Assembly (NCBI GenBank): GCA_012719495.1
Contig: JAAYAG010000122.1
Span: 25,481 to 89,480 of the forward strand
Direction: 5' to 3'
From: Bacteroidales bacterium
Lineage (GTDB): Bacteria > Bacteroidota > Bacteroidia > Bacteroidales > Prolixibacteraceae
Length of the DNA: 64,000 nucleotides
Position 1 is the first letter of the stretch. Each line of letters begins with the position of its first letter. The position numbers and the translations under genes were made by a program. Below the pieces are notes generated by a model. That model had not been told where the DNA came from, searched no databases, and was given only the letters and a program-made list of their open reading frames with translations. Below, in pieces: positions 7,304 to 17,972 of the stretch.

Positions 7304-9193
7304 TTAAACGAATATATTTCCGTTTCGAAGTTTGTTGATAAGCTCGCTTAAACTGAGGTTAATTTTCGGGATTTTCAGTTTCTTTAGTCCGTTAGGTTCT
7401 TCGTCACGCGAAGTGGCAAAAATATCTTCAATGATATAGGCATACTTTTTAGCGATGTAGTTTCGCTTCAGTTTAAGAGTAGGCGACATTTCACCCGATT
7501 CGGGCGACCAACTGTCGGGCACTAATCTAAAACGTTTGATCTCTTCGACTTGACCAAGGGTTTTGTTAATTTCTGAAACTTCACGCTGTAATGTTGAAAG
7601 AATCTCAGGATGGTTGATCATTTCTTCGTGAGAAGAGAAGGCCAGGCCCTTACCTGCAGCCCATTTATCAATGTGACTGAACGAAGGAACAATTAGCGCT
7701 GAAGCAAACTTCTCGTTTTCGCCAATTACCATCGCATTTTCAATAAACATCGATTCCTTTAGACGGTTTTCAATCATTTGAGGAGCAATATATTTTCCTC
7801 CTGAAAGTTTGAAAATCTCTTTTTTCCGGTCTGTAATTTTCAGGTATTTACCTTCTACAAGAATTCCAATGTCTCCTGTGTGGAAAAATCCGTCCTGGTC
7901 AACAGCCATTTGTGTGCGTTCTTCATCTTTGTAATAGCCCATCATAACATTTGGTCCTTTGCAAAGAATTTCTCCATCCTCGGCAAATTTCACTTCAACA
8001 CCGGCAAGTATGGGACCAACTGTGCCAATGCGAATTTCATTAGTAGTAATGTTGCTGACCGCGATTACAGGTGAGGTTTCTGTAAGGCCATATCCTTCAA
8101 TGGCTTGAATGTTGGCGATGCCAAGTACTCTGGCAATTCGTGGCTGCAAGGCTGCTCCGCCCGAGACAACATATTTCACATTCCCGCCCAACGCTTCTCT
8201 CCATTTTATATAGATCAGTTTGTCAGCAATTTTGCGTTTAATATTGAAAAATATTGAGAAAGGTTTACCATAGTCGAACTTTTTTCCAAGTTTGACAGCC
8301 CAGAAAAATAACGTCTTTTTGATGCCTTTCAACTCTTTTCCTTTATCGATCAGTCCGTCGTAAATTCTTTCCAATAAACGGGGCACGGTATTAAAAATGT
8401 CAGGTTTTATTTCTTTTAGCGCAGGCATTATCTGTCCGAGGTTTCCAACATAATAAATGGCAAGTCCCTTATATTGAAAATGATAGTTCATGCTGCGTTC
8501 GTAAACATGACAGAGTGGGAGAAAACTTATGGCTGTAGATTCTTTGCCTAATGGGTGGTGTTTTGAGTGGGCTTTAAAGTTGGAGCATAAATTCTCGTGC
8601 GACAACATTACACCTTTGGGCACACCTGTGGTTCCTGAGGTATATATTATGGTTGCCAAATGATTGCTCGAGATAGATGCTTTAATTTCATCCAGTAAAG
8701 GTTTGTTTTCAAATTTTACGCCTAATTCAACCAATTTTTTCCAGTTTTCAACCGACTCCAGTTCGTCGAACGAATAAATCTTTTCCAGCATGCTGGTCTC
8801 ACTGACAAGATCGCAGATTTTGCTATACAGCTTTTTATCTCCTACGAACACAACTCTAGCTTCGCAATGCTCAAGGATGTATTTATATTCTTCGATACTA
8901 ATGGTTGGATATATGGGTACATGCACTGCTCCAATTTGGGCTATCGCCAGATCGATAAAATTCCATTCGGGGCGGTTTACAGTTACTGTGGCAATTTTAT
9001 CGCCCCTGTTAATCCCAATGGAAAGCAATCCATAACTCAGGTTGTTGACATAGTCGACATATTCTTTGGCTGAATAGGTGTACCAACCATTGGCATTTTT
9101 TCCACCCAAGGCTACTTTCTTCGAAGAGTATTCGGTATTATATAAGTCGAGAAGATCGAACGTCCGTTCGACCGACAGGTTATTAATTTCCAT
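7304..9193 (-). CDS. Long-chain fatty acid--CoA ligase (AMP-forming)
   Basis: 629 residues, typical of the FAA1-type acyl-CoA synthetases. Activates fatty acids via acyl-AMP to acyl-CoA, for beta-oxidation or lipid synthesis. Motifs: the P-loop-like YTSGTTGVPKGVMLSHE at about 182-198, the core EGYGLTETSPV, and the A7-A10 region FHTGDIG...DRKKEIFKLSGGKYIAP with the late conserved lysine region. No membrane helices; probably a peripheral cytoplasmic enzyme. Monocistronic: no good -7 box was found in the 175 bases upstream, so its promoter is unclear. Chain-length preference cannot be read from sequence. Confidence 0.92.
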   Translation of the reverse strand: MEINNLSVERTFDLLDLYNTEYSSKKVALGGKNANGWYTYSAKEYVDYVNNLSYGLLSIGINRGDKIATVTVNRPEWNFIDLAIAQIGAVHVPIYPTISIEEYKYILEHCEARVVFVGDKKLYSKICDLVSETSMLEKIYSFDELESVENWKKLVELGVKFENKPLLDEIKASISSNHLATIIYTSGTTGVPKGVMLSHENLCSNFKAHSKHHPLGKESTAISFLPLCHVYERSMNYHFQYKGLAIYYVGNLGQIMPALKEIKPDIFNTVPRLLERIYDGLIDKGKELKGIKKTLFFWAVKLGKKFDYGKPFSIFFNIKRKIADKLIYIKWREALGGNVKYVVSGGAALQPRIARVLGIANIQAIEGYGLTETSPVIAVSNITTNEIRIGTVGPILAGVEVKFAEDGEILCKGPNVMMGYYKDEERTQMAVDQDGFFHTGDIGILVEGKYLKITDRKKEIFKLSGGKYIAPQMIENRLKESMFIENAMVIGENEKFASALIVPSFSHIDKWAAGKGLAFSSHEEMINHPEILSTLQREVSEINKTLGQVEEIKRFRLVPDSWSPESGEMSPTLKLKRNYIAKKYAYIIEDIFATSRDEEPNGLKKLKIPKINLSLSELINKLRNGNIFV

Positions 9194-9368
9194 AAATAAA
9201 AAAATGTTTTCCAGATTTCCAATCGTCTAAAGTATAATAATCCAATAAACCATGAAGCTTCATAGGGCTTATATCGATAAATAAATAAAGATTATTCATT
9301 ATAAGAACTTGAGAAACAGAAATATATTTTTATTCTGGTTAGTAGCGTGATTTTGAATTTTAAAGAAT

Positions 9369-9412
9369 AAAAGTTGAAAAAGCCATGGATTTCCATGGCT
9401 TTTTCAACTTTT
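9369..9412 (-). terminator. Terminator after alaS
   Basis: A perfect 20-bp stem with a four-base loop, rich in A/T at the base, so a T run is present on either strand. It stands 50 bases downstream of the alaS stop on the minus strand and insulates alaS from the acyl-CoA ligase. Confidence 0.9.
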
Positions 9413-9461
9413 ATCAAGTATTATATCACTTGGTTAATATACCAAGTTAGATAATGAGTCT

Positions 9462-12080
9462 TTATTTTATCGAAGACAAGGCAATTTCATAGGCTTGTTT
9501 GAGCCCTTCCGGGTTGTTCCCTCCAGCCGAAGCATAGAACGGTTGCCCGCCACCACCGCCTTGAATTGCTTTTGCTGCTTCGCGAACTATGTTCCCGGCA
9601 TGTAACTTTCTTTCAGCCACTAAATTGTCCGAAATAATAATCGACAGATTGGCTTTTCCCGCAATTGACGCTCCAACGACCATAAACAAGTTAGGAATTT
9701 CGTTGCGCAACTGGAAACAGATGTCTTTAATGAGAGCGGCGTTTTCCAGTGTTAGCGTTTCGCTAATAATAGTAATGCCGTTTATAAGCTGAGCCTTTCT
9801 TTTCAATGAATCTTTAATCTTCATGGCTTCTTTTCGCTCAACTTCTTCAATTTGCTTGGAAAGAGCAGAATTCTTATCGTGAAGATCCTGAATTGCTTGC
9901 GGGATATCGGATGGGTTGTTAAGCAGCGATTTCAGTTGCTTTAATGTTGAGGTTGCATTTTCCAGATACTCTTCAACTTTTTGCCCTGTAATGGCTTCAA
10001 TTCGCCGAACACCGGCAGAAATTGCACTTTCTGAAATAATTTGAAACATTCCAATTTGTCCGGTTGCTTTTACGTGTATGCCACCGCAGAATTCAATAGA
10101 GTCGCCAAATTTGATAACGCGAACTTCTTCTCCGTATTTTTCCCCAAAGAGGGCAATAGCTCCCATCTCGTTGGCTTCTTTGAGCGGAATGGAACGAAAT
10201 TCATTGCAGGAAATATTTTCCCTGATCGCCGCATTAACCAAACGTTGTACCGTCAGCAACTCTTCGTCGGTTACTTTTTGGAAATGGCTGAAGTCGAAAC
10301 GCAAGTAATTGGGTGTAACCAGCGAACCTTTTTGTTCGACATGTGAACCCAATACTGTACGCAACGCGTGGTCGAGTAAGTGTGTGGCTGAGTGGTTGTT
10401 GGCAGTGCGCATGCGTGTTTCGTGGGGCACAATAGCTATGAAAGTTGTTGATGGGTCAGAGGGAAGTTTTTCGGTGATATGAATAATCAGGTTGTTTTCT
10501 TTTTGAGTGTCGATAATGGCAATTATTTCATTATCGGCTTCAATATGTCCCGAATCTCCGACTTGACCTCCGGATTCAGCATAGAAAGGAGTTTTGTCGA
10601 ATACGAGGTGAAACAACGTTTTTTTAGCGGTTTTTACTTGCCGGTAACGGGTTATGCGTACTTCAGTGGTTTCAAAATCGTAGCCAAGGAATTCAACACT
10701 GTCGGAATTTCTGATTTCAATCCAGTCGCCAGCTTCCTGAGCAGCTGCATTCCGTGAACGGCTTTTTTGCTGTTCCATTTCGGCATTGAACTGCTCAATA
10801 TTGACCGATAAATTATTTTCTTTAAGGATGAGTTCGGTGAGGTCGAGAGGAAAACCGAACGTGTCGTAAAGGGTAAATGCATCTTTGCCATCAACTTCGT
10901 TTTTCCCGTCGGCTTTTACTTTTTGGATCATGCCGTCGAGAAGCCTGAGTCCAGTTTCCAATGTTTTGAGGAACGATTCTTCCTCTTCTTTAATCACTTT
11001 CGCGATGAGGTTTTCCTGTGCAACCAATTCGGGGAATGCATTGCCCATTTGGTCTTTAAGAACAGACACCAGTCTGTAAATGAATGCTTCCCTGAAGTTG
11101 AGGAAAGTGTAGCCATAGCGCACTGCACGGCGTAAAATGCGGCGGATCACATAGCCTGCCTTATTATTCGAAGGAAGTTGTCCGTCGGCAATGGCAAACG
11201 ATATAGCCCGGAGGTGGTCGGCAATAACGCGCATGGCAATATCTTGTTTTGCGTCGATGCCATATTTTTTCCCGGCAAGCTTTCCAATTTCAGTGATAAT
11301 AGTTTGAAAAACATCGGTATCGTAATTTGATTGTTTACCCTGAATCACCATACAAAGTCTTTCAAAACCCATGCCGGTGTCGACATGTTTTGCCGGCAAT
11401 TCTTCTAGTTTGCCATTTGCTTTGCGGTTATATTGAATGAAAACATTGTTCCATATTTCGATAACCTGAGGGTGGTCATTATTTACTAAATCTTTACCTG
11501 CAATCAATGCTCTCTCACTGTCGTGTCTGATGTCGACGTGTATTTCAGAGCAAGGACCACAGGGCCCTGTGTCGCCCATTTCCCAGAAATTATCCTTTTT
11601 GTTGCCCAAAAGGATCCGGTCTTCTGGAAGGAATTGCTTCCAATATTCAAAAGCTTCGTTATCTCTTGCAACGCCGTCTTCTTCATTGCCTTCAAATACA
11701 GTGGCATAAAGTCTGTCGGGCGAAATGCCCATTTTATCTACTAAAAATTCCCAGGCCCAACCGATGGCTTCTTTTTTGAAATAATCGCCAAATGACCAGT
11801 TACCGAGCATTTCGAACATGGTGTGGTGGTATGTGTCATGGCCAACTTCTTCAAGGTCGTTGTGTTTTCCCGATACGCGCAAGCACTTTTGGGTATCGGC
11901 AACACGGCGGTATTTTGCTGGTTCGTTGCCCAAGAAAATGTCTTTAAACTGATTCATCCCCGCGTTGGTAAACATGAGGGTTGGGTCGTTTTTAACAACC
12001 ATTGGAGCAGAGCTGACAATCTGATGTTCCTTGCTTTTGAAAAAATCGAGGAATGCTTTTCTTATTTCTTGAGATGTCAT
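9462..12080 (-). CDS. alaS: Alanyl-tRNA synthetase
   Basis: 872 residues from the preferred start [14 protein letters not shown] (ATG ending at 12080; an ATG three codons earlier is open but gives an unusual MCY leader). Charges tRNA-Ala. Order of parts: class II catalytic core ([15 protein letters not shown], then [10 protein letters not shown]), tRNA recognition region, editing domain with zinc motifs HSATH (near residue 565) and CGGIH (near 666-670), and the C-terminal C-Ala domain ending [14 protein letters not shown]. Full length relative to the E. coli enzyme (876). Single gene; no perfect -7 box seen upstream. Confidence 0.97.
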   Translation of the reverse strand: MTSQEIRKAFLDFFKSKEHQIVSSAPMVVKNDPTLMFTNAGMNQFKDIFLGNEPAKYRRVADTQKCLRVSGKHNDLEEVGHDTYHHTMFEMLGNWSFGDYFKKEAIGWAWEFLVDKMGISPDRLYATVFEGNEEDGVARDNEAFEYWKQFLPEDRILLGNKKDNFWEMGDTGPCGPCSEIHVDIRHDSERALIAGKDLVNNDHPQVIEIWNNVFIQYNRKANGKLEELPAKHVDTGMGFERLCMVIQGKQSNYDTDVFQTIITEIGKLAGKKYGIDAKQDIAMRVIADHLRAISFAIADGQLPSNNKAGYVIRRILRRAVRYGYTFLNFREAFIYRLVSVLKDQMGNAFPELVAQENLIAKVIKEEEESFLKTLETGLRLLDGMIQKVKADGKNEVDGKDAFTLYDTFGFPLDLTELILKENNLSVNIEQFNAEMEQQKSRSRNAAAQEAGDWIEIRNSDSVEFLGYDFETTEVRITRYRQVKTAKKTLFHLVFDKTPFYAESGGQVGDSGHIEADNEIIAIIDTQKENNLIIHITEKLPSDPSTTFIAIVPHETRMRTANNHSATHLLDHALRTVLGSHVEQKGSLVTPNYLRFDFSHFQKVTDEELLTVQRLVNAAIRENISCNEFRSIPLKEANEMGAIALFGEKYGEEVRVIKFGDSIEFCGGIHVKATGQIGMFQIISESAISAGVRRIEAITGQKVEEYLENATSTLKQLKSLLNNPSDIPQAIQDLHDKNSALSKQIEEVERKEAMKIKDSLKRKAQLINGITIISETLTLENAALIKDICFQLRNEIPNLFMVVGASIAGKANLSIIISDNLVAERKLHAGNIVREAAKAIQGGGGGQPFYASAGGNNPEGLKQAYEIALSSIK

Positions 12081-12140
12081 ATAACACAAAAAATTATTGA
12101 ATTAGAAAAAATAGTCCTTAGGAATTTTTAAAAATATTAT

Positions 12141-12148
12141 TAGTTTTG
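12141..12148 (+). promoter_or_regulatory. Promoter -7 box for the M23 peptidase operon
   Basis: TAGTTTTG, perfect TAnnTTTG match, predicting a leader of about 80 nt before 12235. The gap also has to hold the divergent alaS promoter, which I could not locate. Confidence 0.5.
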
Positions 12149-12234
12149 CTACAGATAGGGAAAATTTCTATTTGAGCGATGCAAAAATAGAAATTGTACA
12201 TTTAGAACGACTATTATTTCCAGTAATTTTTTGA

Positions 12235-13209
12235 ATGATGGGGGGACATAAATACCATTTTAATCCACAGACACTATGCTTCGAACCAAAAACGAAGAAG
12301 CGGAGCAAAAGTGTAATGTTAATTTTAGGCTTTTTAGTTTTTTTTGTTATTGTATCTATTGCATTCTCAACACTTTTTGTATCTCACTTCGAAACTCCCG
12401 AAGTAAAATCATTGCGCAAAGAAAATCAACAGCTTTTATCTCAATATAATTTTCTGAATTCTAAATTGACACAGTTGGAAACCGTACTAGAAGAACTTCA
12501 GGTGCGGGACGACAACATTTATCGAGTTGTTTTAGGGAAAAACCCTATTCCGGAAGATGTTCGCAAGGCAGGTTTTGGAGGCGATAACAGGTACGCTTCG
12601 CTCGAACAGCTTAGCGATGCAGAAATTGTATTGAATACGTCGAAAAAAATAGATGAGATATCGAAACAGGCTTACATTCAGGCTAAATCGTATGAAGAAG
12701 TTTTGAACATTGCCTTGAAAAAAGATCGGGAAATGGCTTGCACCCCAGCTATTATGCCTGTTGCAAATAAGGATCTTGACCATACTTCTTCAGGATGGGG
12801 AATGAGGATTCACCCCATTTATAAAGTAAAGATGTTTCACTGGGGGATTGATTTTGTTGCTCCCAAAGGAACAAAAGTTTACGCTACTGGCGATGGAATT
12901 GTAAAGGAAACCCCTTCCTTGCGCGATGGTCATGGAAAACATGTTGTTATCGACCATGGTTTCGGGTATTCAACACTTTATGCTCATCTTTCTGGTTTCA
13001 ATGTTAAGCCCGGAGATAAAGTAAAGCGTGGGCAGGTAATTGGATTCATTGGGAGTACGGGAACTTCAACAGCTCCGCATTTGCATTACGAAGTTAATAA
13101 AGATGGAAGAAATGTAGATCCTAAACATTATTTCTTCAAGGATCTTACACCAGAGCAATTTGCTCAGTTGGTTGCCCGCTCGTCTAATAATGGGCAAAGT
13201 TTCGACTAA
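12235..13209 (+). CDS. Membrane-anchored M23 family metallopeptidase (peptidoglycan hydrolase)
   Basis: 324 residues. The short cytoplasmic N-terminus carries the Bacteroidota signature GGHKYHFNPQTLCFE. One membrane helix follows (about 30-50), then a periplasmic coiled coil (about 58-90) and a C-terminal LytM/M23 domain. Zinc ligands are all present: H202 and D206 in HWGIDF, and H282 of HLHYE, with the catalytic YAHLSG motif between them. The domain is therefore likely active, cleaving peptide cross-links during growth or division, unlike degenerate EnvC/NlpD-type activators. First gene of a same-strand run with a MerR regulator, Nif3-like and zinc-ribbon genes. Start could be the second ATG at 12238. 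Confidence 0.9.
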   Translation: MMGGHKYHFNPQTLCFEPKTKKRSKSVMLILGFLVFFVIVSIAFSTLFVSHFETPEVKSLRKENQQLLSQYNFLNSKLTQLETVLEELQVRDDNIYRVVLGKNPIPEDVRKAGFGGDNRYASLEQLSDAEIVLNTSKKIDEISKQAYIQAKSYEEVLNIALKKDREMACTPAIMPVANKDLDHTSSGWGMRIHPIYKVKMFHWGIDFVAPKGTKVYATGDGIVKETPSLRDGHGKHVVIDHGFGYSTLYAHLSGFNVKPGDKVKRGQVIGFIGSTGTSTAPHLHYEVNKDGRNVDPKHYFFKDLTPEQFAQLVARSSNNGQSFD

Positions 13210-13220
13210 TGTAAATCATC

Positions 13221-13556
13221 GTGCCATACAAACAACCTATAATAGAAAAGCATTTTTACACCATTGGCGAAGTTGCTGAAATGTTTGGTGTGAACCCTTC
13301 GTTGATACGGTTCTGGGAAAAAAACTTTGACACGATTTCTCCGCAGAAGAACAAAAAAGGAAACCGTCTGTTTACTAAAGAATCGATAGAGGAAATCAGG
13401 CTTGTTTATCATTTGGTGAAAGAGAGGGGAATGACACTAAAAGGTGCCCAGCAAAAGATAAAACAAAATCGCGAAGATGTTGTGAATGAGCACGAAGTGG
13501 TTAAGCAACTTAAGAACATCCGTTGGATGTTGGTCGAAATCAAGAATGAACTATAA
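13221..13556 (+). CDS. MerR-family transcriptional regulator
   Basis: 111 residues with a GTG start at 13221, 11 bases after the peptidase stop. The N-terminal winged helix-turn-helix reads YTIGEVAEMFGVNPSLIRFW, then the wing (KKGNRLFTKESIEEI) and a helix ending in a short dimer coil. It lacks a long effector domain and cysteine ligands, so it is not a metal sensor; this short type is common in Bacteroidota, usually next to cell-wall peptidase genes as here. Target promoters unknown. Probably translated from the peptidase operon. Confidence 0.88.
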   Translation: MPYKQPIIEKHFYTIGEVAEMFGVNPSLIRFWEKNFDTISPQKNKKGNRLFTKESIEEIRLVYHLVKERGMTLKGAQQKIKQNREDVVNEHEVVKQLKNIRWMLVEIKNEL

Positions 13557-13567
13557 TTTCTCTTGCC

Positions 13568-14665
13568 TTGAGAATTCATGATATTGTTAATTGCCTAGAA
13601 GAATTTGCACCCTCTGCTTTGCAGGAGTCGTGGGATAATTCCGGACTTATTACCGGCAACTTATCTTGGGAAGCTTCTTCTGCATTGGTATCCCTTGATG
13701 TCACCGAAGCTGTAGTGGATGAGGCAATTGCCGGGGGAGAAAATCTTATTATTGCTCATCATCCGTTTATTTTTTCTGCGTTGAAGAAAGTTACAGGGCG
13801 CACTGAAGCCGAACGTATTCTTATCAAGGCGATTAAACATGATATTGCTATTTATGCAGCTCATACAAGTATCGATGTGGTTAATGGCGGTGTGAGCTAT
13901 ATGATGGCACGGAAGCTCGGTCTTGAAAATGTTGAAACCCTTTCGAAAACTAAAGAGCTGTTGAAAAAGATGGCTGTTTATGTTCCCGTAAGTCACGCAA
14001 CACTTGTACGTGATGCTATGTTTTCGGCTGGAGCTGGGCATGTGGGAAATTATCGTTCGTGCAGTTTTAATGCTGCTGGAAAAGGAACTTTTATGGCTAC
14101 CGAAGCGGCAACGCCTTATCTGGGCAGTCAAGGTGAATTTGTTGAAACAGATGAAGTTAAAATCGAAACTGTTTTTCCTTTTTATCTGCAATCGAAAGTC
14201 ATTTCTGCTATGCTTGGTGTGCATCCTTATGAGGAAGTGGCATATGATGTCATTCCGCTCGACAATCAAGCCGGAAATGTTGGGTTGGGAGTGGCAGGAT
14301 ACCTAAGCGAGGCAGTTAAGGCCGATGTTTTTTTATCACATGTAAAAGATGTGTTTGGATGTGAGGCCGTCAAGTATGCGGGTGATGGGAGCAAGGATGT
14401 GCGGAAAATTGCACTATGCGGAGGGGCAGGAAGCTCGTTAATTGCAGAAGCCCGTCAGGCAGGAGCTGATTTATATCTCACCGGAGACATTAAGTATCAT
14501 CAGTTCTTCGAAGCCGACAATTCTATGGTTATTGCCGACATAGGACATTATGAAAGCGAACAATTCACTAAAGAACTTTTTTTAGAAATAGTTACAAATA
14601 AATTTTCTAAATTTGCCATCCGTTTGTCTAATGTGCAAACGAATCCTGTAAAATATTTGTTCTGA
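13568..14665 (+). CDS. Nif3-like dinuclear metal centre protein (DUF34), long form
   Basis: 365 residues from a TTG start at 13568; the N-terminus then reads RIHDIVNCLEEFAPSALQESWDNSGL, which fits the family, and no ATG upstream is in frame. Metal-binding motifs: AHHPFIF (near 60), HTSIDVVNGG (near 100), and the C-terminal DIGHYESEQFTKE. A middle insertion of about 130 residues (about 130-260) marks the long form, with a PII-like inserted domain. The family is related to GTP cyclohydrolase I type 2 proteins but its activity is unsettled. Eleven bases after the MerR gene; followed by the zinc-ribbon gene, a pairing often seen in Bacteroidota. Confidence 0.9.
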   Translation: MRIHDIVNCLEEFAPSALQESWDNSGLITGNLSWEASSALVSLDVTEAVVDEAIAGGENLIIAHHPFIFSALKKVTGRTEAERILIKAIKHDIAIYAAHTSIDVVNGGVSYMMARKLGLENVETLSKTKELLKKMAVYVPVSHATLVRDAMFSAGAGHVGNYRSCSFNAAGKGTFMATEAATPYLGSQGEFVETDEVKIETVFPFYLQSKVISAMLGVHPYEEVAYDVIPLDNQAGNVGLGVAGYLSEAVKADVFLSHVKDVFGCEAVKYAGDGSKDVRKIALCGGAGSSLIAEARQAGADLYLTGDIKYHQFFEADNSMVIADIGHYESEQFTKELFLEIVTNKFSKFAIRLSNVQTNPVKYLF

Positions 14666-14694
14666 ATCGATTAATATAAAAATTTACAAGCAAC

Positions 14695-15471
14695 ATGACA
14701 ATGCAAAATCAGAACGTCGCTGGAAAAGAGATGTCCATTGAAGAAAAGTTGAGATTATTATTTGATCTACAGGCTGTAGCTTCCGAAATGGATAAGTTGA
14801 AAATACTTCGTGGCGAGTTACCTCTTGAAGTTCAAGACCTGGAAGATGAAGTTGCCGGGCTGAAAACCCGTATAAACAATTATCAGGATGAAATAAAAAA
14901 TCTTGAAACAGCTGTTGCAAGTCGCAAAGCTGCAATTGTTGAATCGAAAGGGTTGATTGCAAAATACACCGAACAGCAAAACAATGTTAGGAATAATCGT
15001 GAGTTCGACTCTCTTTCTAAAGAGATTGAATTCCAGAATCTTGAGATTGAACTCTCGGAAAAGAGGATTAAGGAGTTTACGGCTGAGTTGGAGAAGAAGA
15101 ATACTGCAATAGGATCTTCTAAAGAGCAATTGAAAGAGCGCGAAGATGATTTGGATCGCAAGCAAACAGAGCTGGAAGAAATTACAGCCGAAACTAAAAT
15201 TGAGACCGAGCGCTTGAACGAAAAGGCTTCTAAAATTGAAGTCCTTATTGAAGACAGACTCTTGGCCGCTTTTAGGCGTATTCGTAAAAATGCAAGAAAT
15301 GGTTTAGCGGTTGTTTCTGTTGAACGCGATGCCTGCGGTGGTTGTTTTAATAAAATTCCGCCTCAGCGCCAACTCGACATTGCGTCGCACAAGAAGATAA
15401 TTGTTTGCGAATATTGCGGGCGAATTCTTGTCGATAAAGACATTCATAATGACGGAACAATTGAAGAATAA
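14695..15471 (+). CDS. Coiled-coil protein with C-terminal C4 zinc ribbon (CdsZ/DUF164-like)
   Basis: 258 residues. About 170 residues of continuous heptad coiled coil (residues 15-185, rich in E, K, L) are followed by a zinc ribbon with two cysteine pairs, ACGGC and CEYCGR, about 25 residues apart. This is the architecture of the zf-RING_7/DUF164 family. Members are proposed to bind nucleic acid or to act in translation, but this is not settled. Directly downstream of the Nif3-like gene, a known neighbour. A strong terminator ends the operon. The second in-frame ATG (14701) is an alternative start. Confidence 0.88.
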   Translation: MTMQNQNVAGKEMSIEEKLRLLFDLQAVASEMDKLKILRGELPLEVQDLEDEVAGLKTRINNYQDEIKNLETAVASRKAAIVESKGLIAKYTEQQNNVRNNREFDSLSKEIEFQNLEIELSEKRIKEFTAELEKKNTAIGSSKEQLKEREDDLDRKQTELEEITAETKIETERLNEKASKIEVLIEDRLLAAFRRIRKNARNGLAVVSVERDACGGCFNKIPPQRQLDIASHKKIIVCEYCGRILVDKDIHNDGTIEE

Positions 15472-15474
15472 ATG

Positions 15475-15501
15475 AAAAAGGCTCCCGAAGGAGCCTTTTT
15501 T
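15475..15501. terminator. Bidirectional terminator
   Basis: AAAAAGGCTCC / GGAGCCTTTTT, loop CGAA, followed by T. Sits between the convergent zinc-ribbon and TonB-receptor genes. Confidence 0.92.
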
Positions 15502-15517
15502 ACATTATATACCGCTG

Positions 15518-17959
15518 TTAAAATTTTATGTTAGCACCAATCATAAAATGAATTCCTGCTTGGGGAAAGTATCCATCCATCTTATGTCTGCTACCATCGT
15601 ATATGTATGAGTAAACCCAGGCATTCGTCTCATATTCTTCGTTGAATAAATTCATTACCTGAAGATGTATTTGAATGTCTTTTACGAAACCGGGCTGTAT
15701 CGTGTAGCTCAATTTAAGATTATTGACCAAGTAAGCATTGAGCGATCGGCTGTTGTTAGAGCTGTTGTCGATGTATTGTTTTCCAACGTATTGCGAGATG
15801 AATGATAATTTCAACCGGGGTATCGGCTCATAGTCGATAACACTGTTGGCAACTACCGATGGAGAGAAGGCTATGTTTGTTGTTCCTATCGAAATGCTGT
15901 CTTGTCCGCCGGTATCCCAATTGTCAACATACTCCGTAAAGTCGACGATTTTATTGCTGCTCAGGGTTGTATTCAAGTTCCACGAAAGAGTTGGTAGTAT
16001 CTTCACTCCTGCCGCCAGTTCTATCCCAGTTCGGTAACTTTTGTCGACATTCACCATGATGGCTGAACCCACATCGTTTATTTCGCCGGTTAAAATGAGC
16101 TGGTTTTTGTAGAGCATTAAATAGAGGTTTGCCCCTGCCGAGAAATTGTTGCACGAAAGCTGATATCCCATTTCAAAATCATTCAACGTTTCAAATGTTG
16201 GCTGTTTGCCATTTGGATCTGCATCGGTAAAATTGCTTCTGTTTGGCTCGCGGTTTCCCACTGCCCAGGAAAGGTATGCCTTCGAGTTTGATGTTGGAAG
16301 AAAAGTGATTCCCAGTTTTGGGTTTAAAAAGTCGTAGTTGTGGTCTTGGGTCAAATCTCTAAGATCATCGTCAATTCCATCGATCGAATGCAGGATGTTA
16401 CGGTATTGAAGATCGGCATAAAGACTCAATTGAGTGCTAATTGCAACATTATATTTTAGGTAGATATTGAAATCGGTTTTTAAGCCAGAACCTCGGTACC
16501 ATTCAAAATCTTTAGGGTTTTCGCCCATAAATTCAGCCCAAATTACTTTTCCATAATGAAGCCCATCGTAGCGATTCCATCCGGCACCCAGGGTAATATC
16601 CGATTTCAGGTGCTTGTAATTCAAAGAGTAAGTGCCGCCGTAGAAATGGTTGTAAAGCCATTTTTGACGAATGAGGTCAGTTGATGTTATTGTGTCTCTG
16701 TCTGTTATAAAATTCTTCATTCCATAGTCGCCGAACTCCTGATCTTTTTTGAATTGTTCATAGTAACCTTGTCCGTGGGTGTAGAAAAGAGCAGTATTCA
16801 TATTGATGCTGGGCCCGAATTTCTGATTGTAAAGGAGTTGATAGTGATCTTGTCGGTAATTGTCGGTTTCGTTTTCGTAAGTGTAGAGGTTGTAGGTTCT
16901 GGGGTTTGAAGCCAGCATTTCGGCGGTTTCCTCCGCAGAATACAACCAGTGTTCTTCATAACGTTTCATACCATCAATATCGTTGTTGAGGCGTACCGAT
17001 GGCACTCCGTTCCATGCCTGGTAAGTTTTCTCTTTGCCAGAGAATACAACCAGCTTAACAATTGATTGACCGGAATAATAACCGCCCGAGAGATAATATG
17101 AATTCATTTTAGTAAATGCACGGTCTATGAAGCCATCGGAAGTAATAGCACTAAGCCTGGCATCAAAACTGAAATGATTATTTAGCAAACCGGAACCCGT
17201 ACTGAACGTGTTTTTGAAGGTATTAAATGATCCGGCAGAACCACTGTATTCACCATAGGGTTCTTCCCTTAAAGTGGTAGTTTGCATATTAATGGTTGCC
17301 CCAAACGCGGCTGCTCCTTGGGTTGATGTGCCTACACCCCGCTGAATTTCAACTGTTTCGACTGAAGACGTAATGTCGGGCATATCTACCCAATACACAT
17401 CGTGCGATTCGGCTTCGTTAAATGGAATGCCATTGATTGTTACATTGATTCGGTTTGCATCGGTTCCACGGATTCTGAAGCCGGTGTACCCAACACCAGC
17501 GCCAGCGTCTGATGTGGAAACAAACGAGGGCGTTGTTGCAAGAATATAAGGGATATCCTGACCGATGTTCTTTTCTCTGAGTACGTTGGCAGTTAGGCGT
17601 GACGAAGCTACTGGCGCATTTACTCCGGCACGTGTGGCATAGACGAATACTTCATCAGTCATTACTTCGCTCTTCTGAAGGGTAATGGCAAGATGTAGGT
17701 CTTTGCTCAGGGTAATTTCGGTTGAGTAGGGTTGGTAACCGATAAATGAGACATTAAGCTGATACCGCCCATTTTTGAGTTTTGGAAATAAGAACTCTCC
17801 GTTTTCATTAGAGATGGCACCCAAGGAGGTACCTTTCATAACAATTGTGGCTCCGGGGAGAGCTTCGTTCTCGGTCGTGGTAATTCTTCCCGATAAGTTT
17901 GATTGGGCAAAACCCAGTACCCCGGTTAGTAAGATTAATACTGAAAATAAAAGTTTCAT
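15518..17959 (-). CDS. TonB-dependent outer-membrane receptor, probable thiamin or thiamin-precursor importer
   Basis: 813 residues from the preferred start at 17959, which gives a clean signal peptide MKLLFSVLILLTGVLGFAQS. A carboxypeptidase-regulatory-like beta domain follows (about 20-105), then the plug (about 115-235; GYTGFRIRGTDANRINVTIN, then GVGTSTQGAAAFGATINM) and a 22-strand-type barrel ending in an aromatic-rich terminus with Phe last. Not SusC-type: no SusD partner. A TPP riboswitch with its own promoter precedes it, and TPP-regulated TonB receptors in Bacteroides serve thiamin uptake; that function is inferred from regulation. No inner-membrane PnuT-like transporter or thi gene is nearby. 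Confidence 0.85.
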   Translation of the reverse strand: MKLLFSVLILLTGVLGFAQSNLSGRITTTENEALPGATIVMKGTSLGAISNENGEFLFPKLKNGRYQLNVSFIGYQPYSTEITLSKDLHLAITLQKSEVMTDEVFVYATRAGVNAPVASSRLTANVLREKNIGQDIPYILATTPSFVSTSDAGAGVGYTGFRIRGTDANRINVTINGIPFNEAESHDVYWVDMPDITSSVETVEIQRGVGTSTQGAAAFGATINMQTTTLREEPYGEYSGSAGSFNTFKNTFSTGSGLLNNHFSFDARLSAITSDGFIDRAFTKMNSYYLSGGYYSGQSIVKLVVFSGKEKTYQAWNGVPSVRLNNDIDGMKRYEEHWLYSAEETAEMLASNPRTYNLYTYENETDNYRQDHYQLLYNQKFGPSINMNTALFYTHGQGYYEQFKKDQEFGDYGMKNFITDRDTITSTDLIRQKWLYNHFYGGTYSLNYKHLKSDITLGAGWNRYDGLHYGKVIWAEFMGENPKDFEWYRGSGLKTDFNIYLKYNVAISTQLSLYADLQYRNILHSIDGIDDDLRDLTQDHNYDFLNPKLGITFLPTSNSKAYLSWAVGNREPNRSNFTDADPNGKQPTFETLNDFEMGYQLSCNNFSAGANLYLMLYKNQLILTGEINDVGSAIMVNVDKSYRTGIELAAGVKILPTLSWNLNTTLSSNKIVDFTEYVDNWDTGGQDSISIGTTNIAFSPSVVANSVIDYEPIPRLKLSFISQYVGKQYIDNSSNNSRSLNAYLVNNLKLSYTIQPGFVKDIQIHLQVMNLFNEEYETNAWVYSYIYDGSRHKMDGYFPQAGIHFMIGANIKF

Positions 17960-17972
17960 TGTAATAAAGATT

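Noticed and set aside
13661..14269. A 202-codon open frame opposite the Nif3-like gene.
   Set aside because: Lies wholly over a conserved gene on the other strand; composition (many His, Asn, Ser) is that of a shadow frame.
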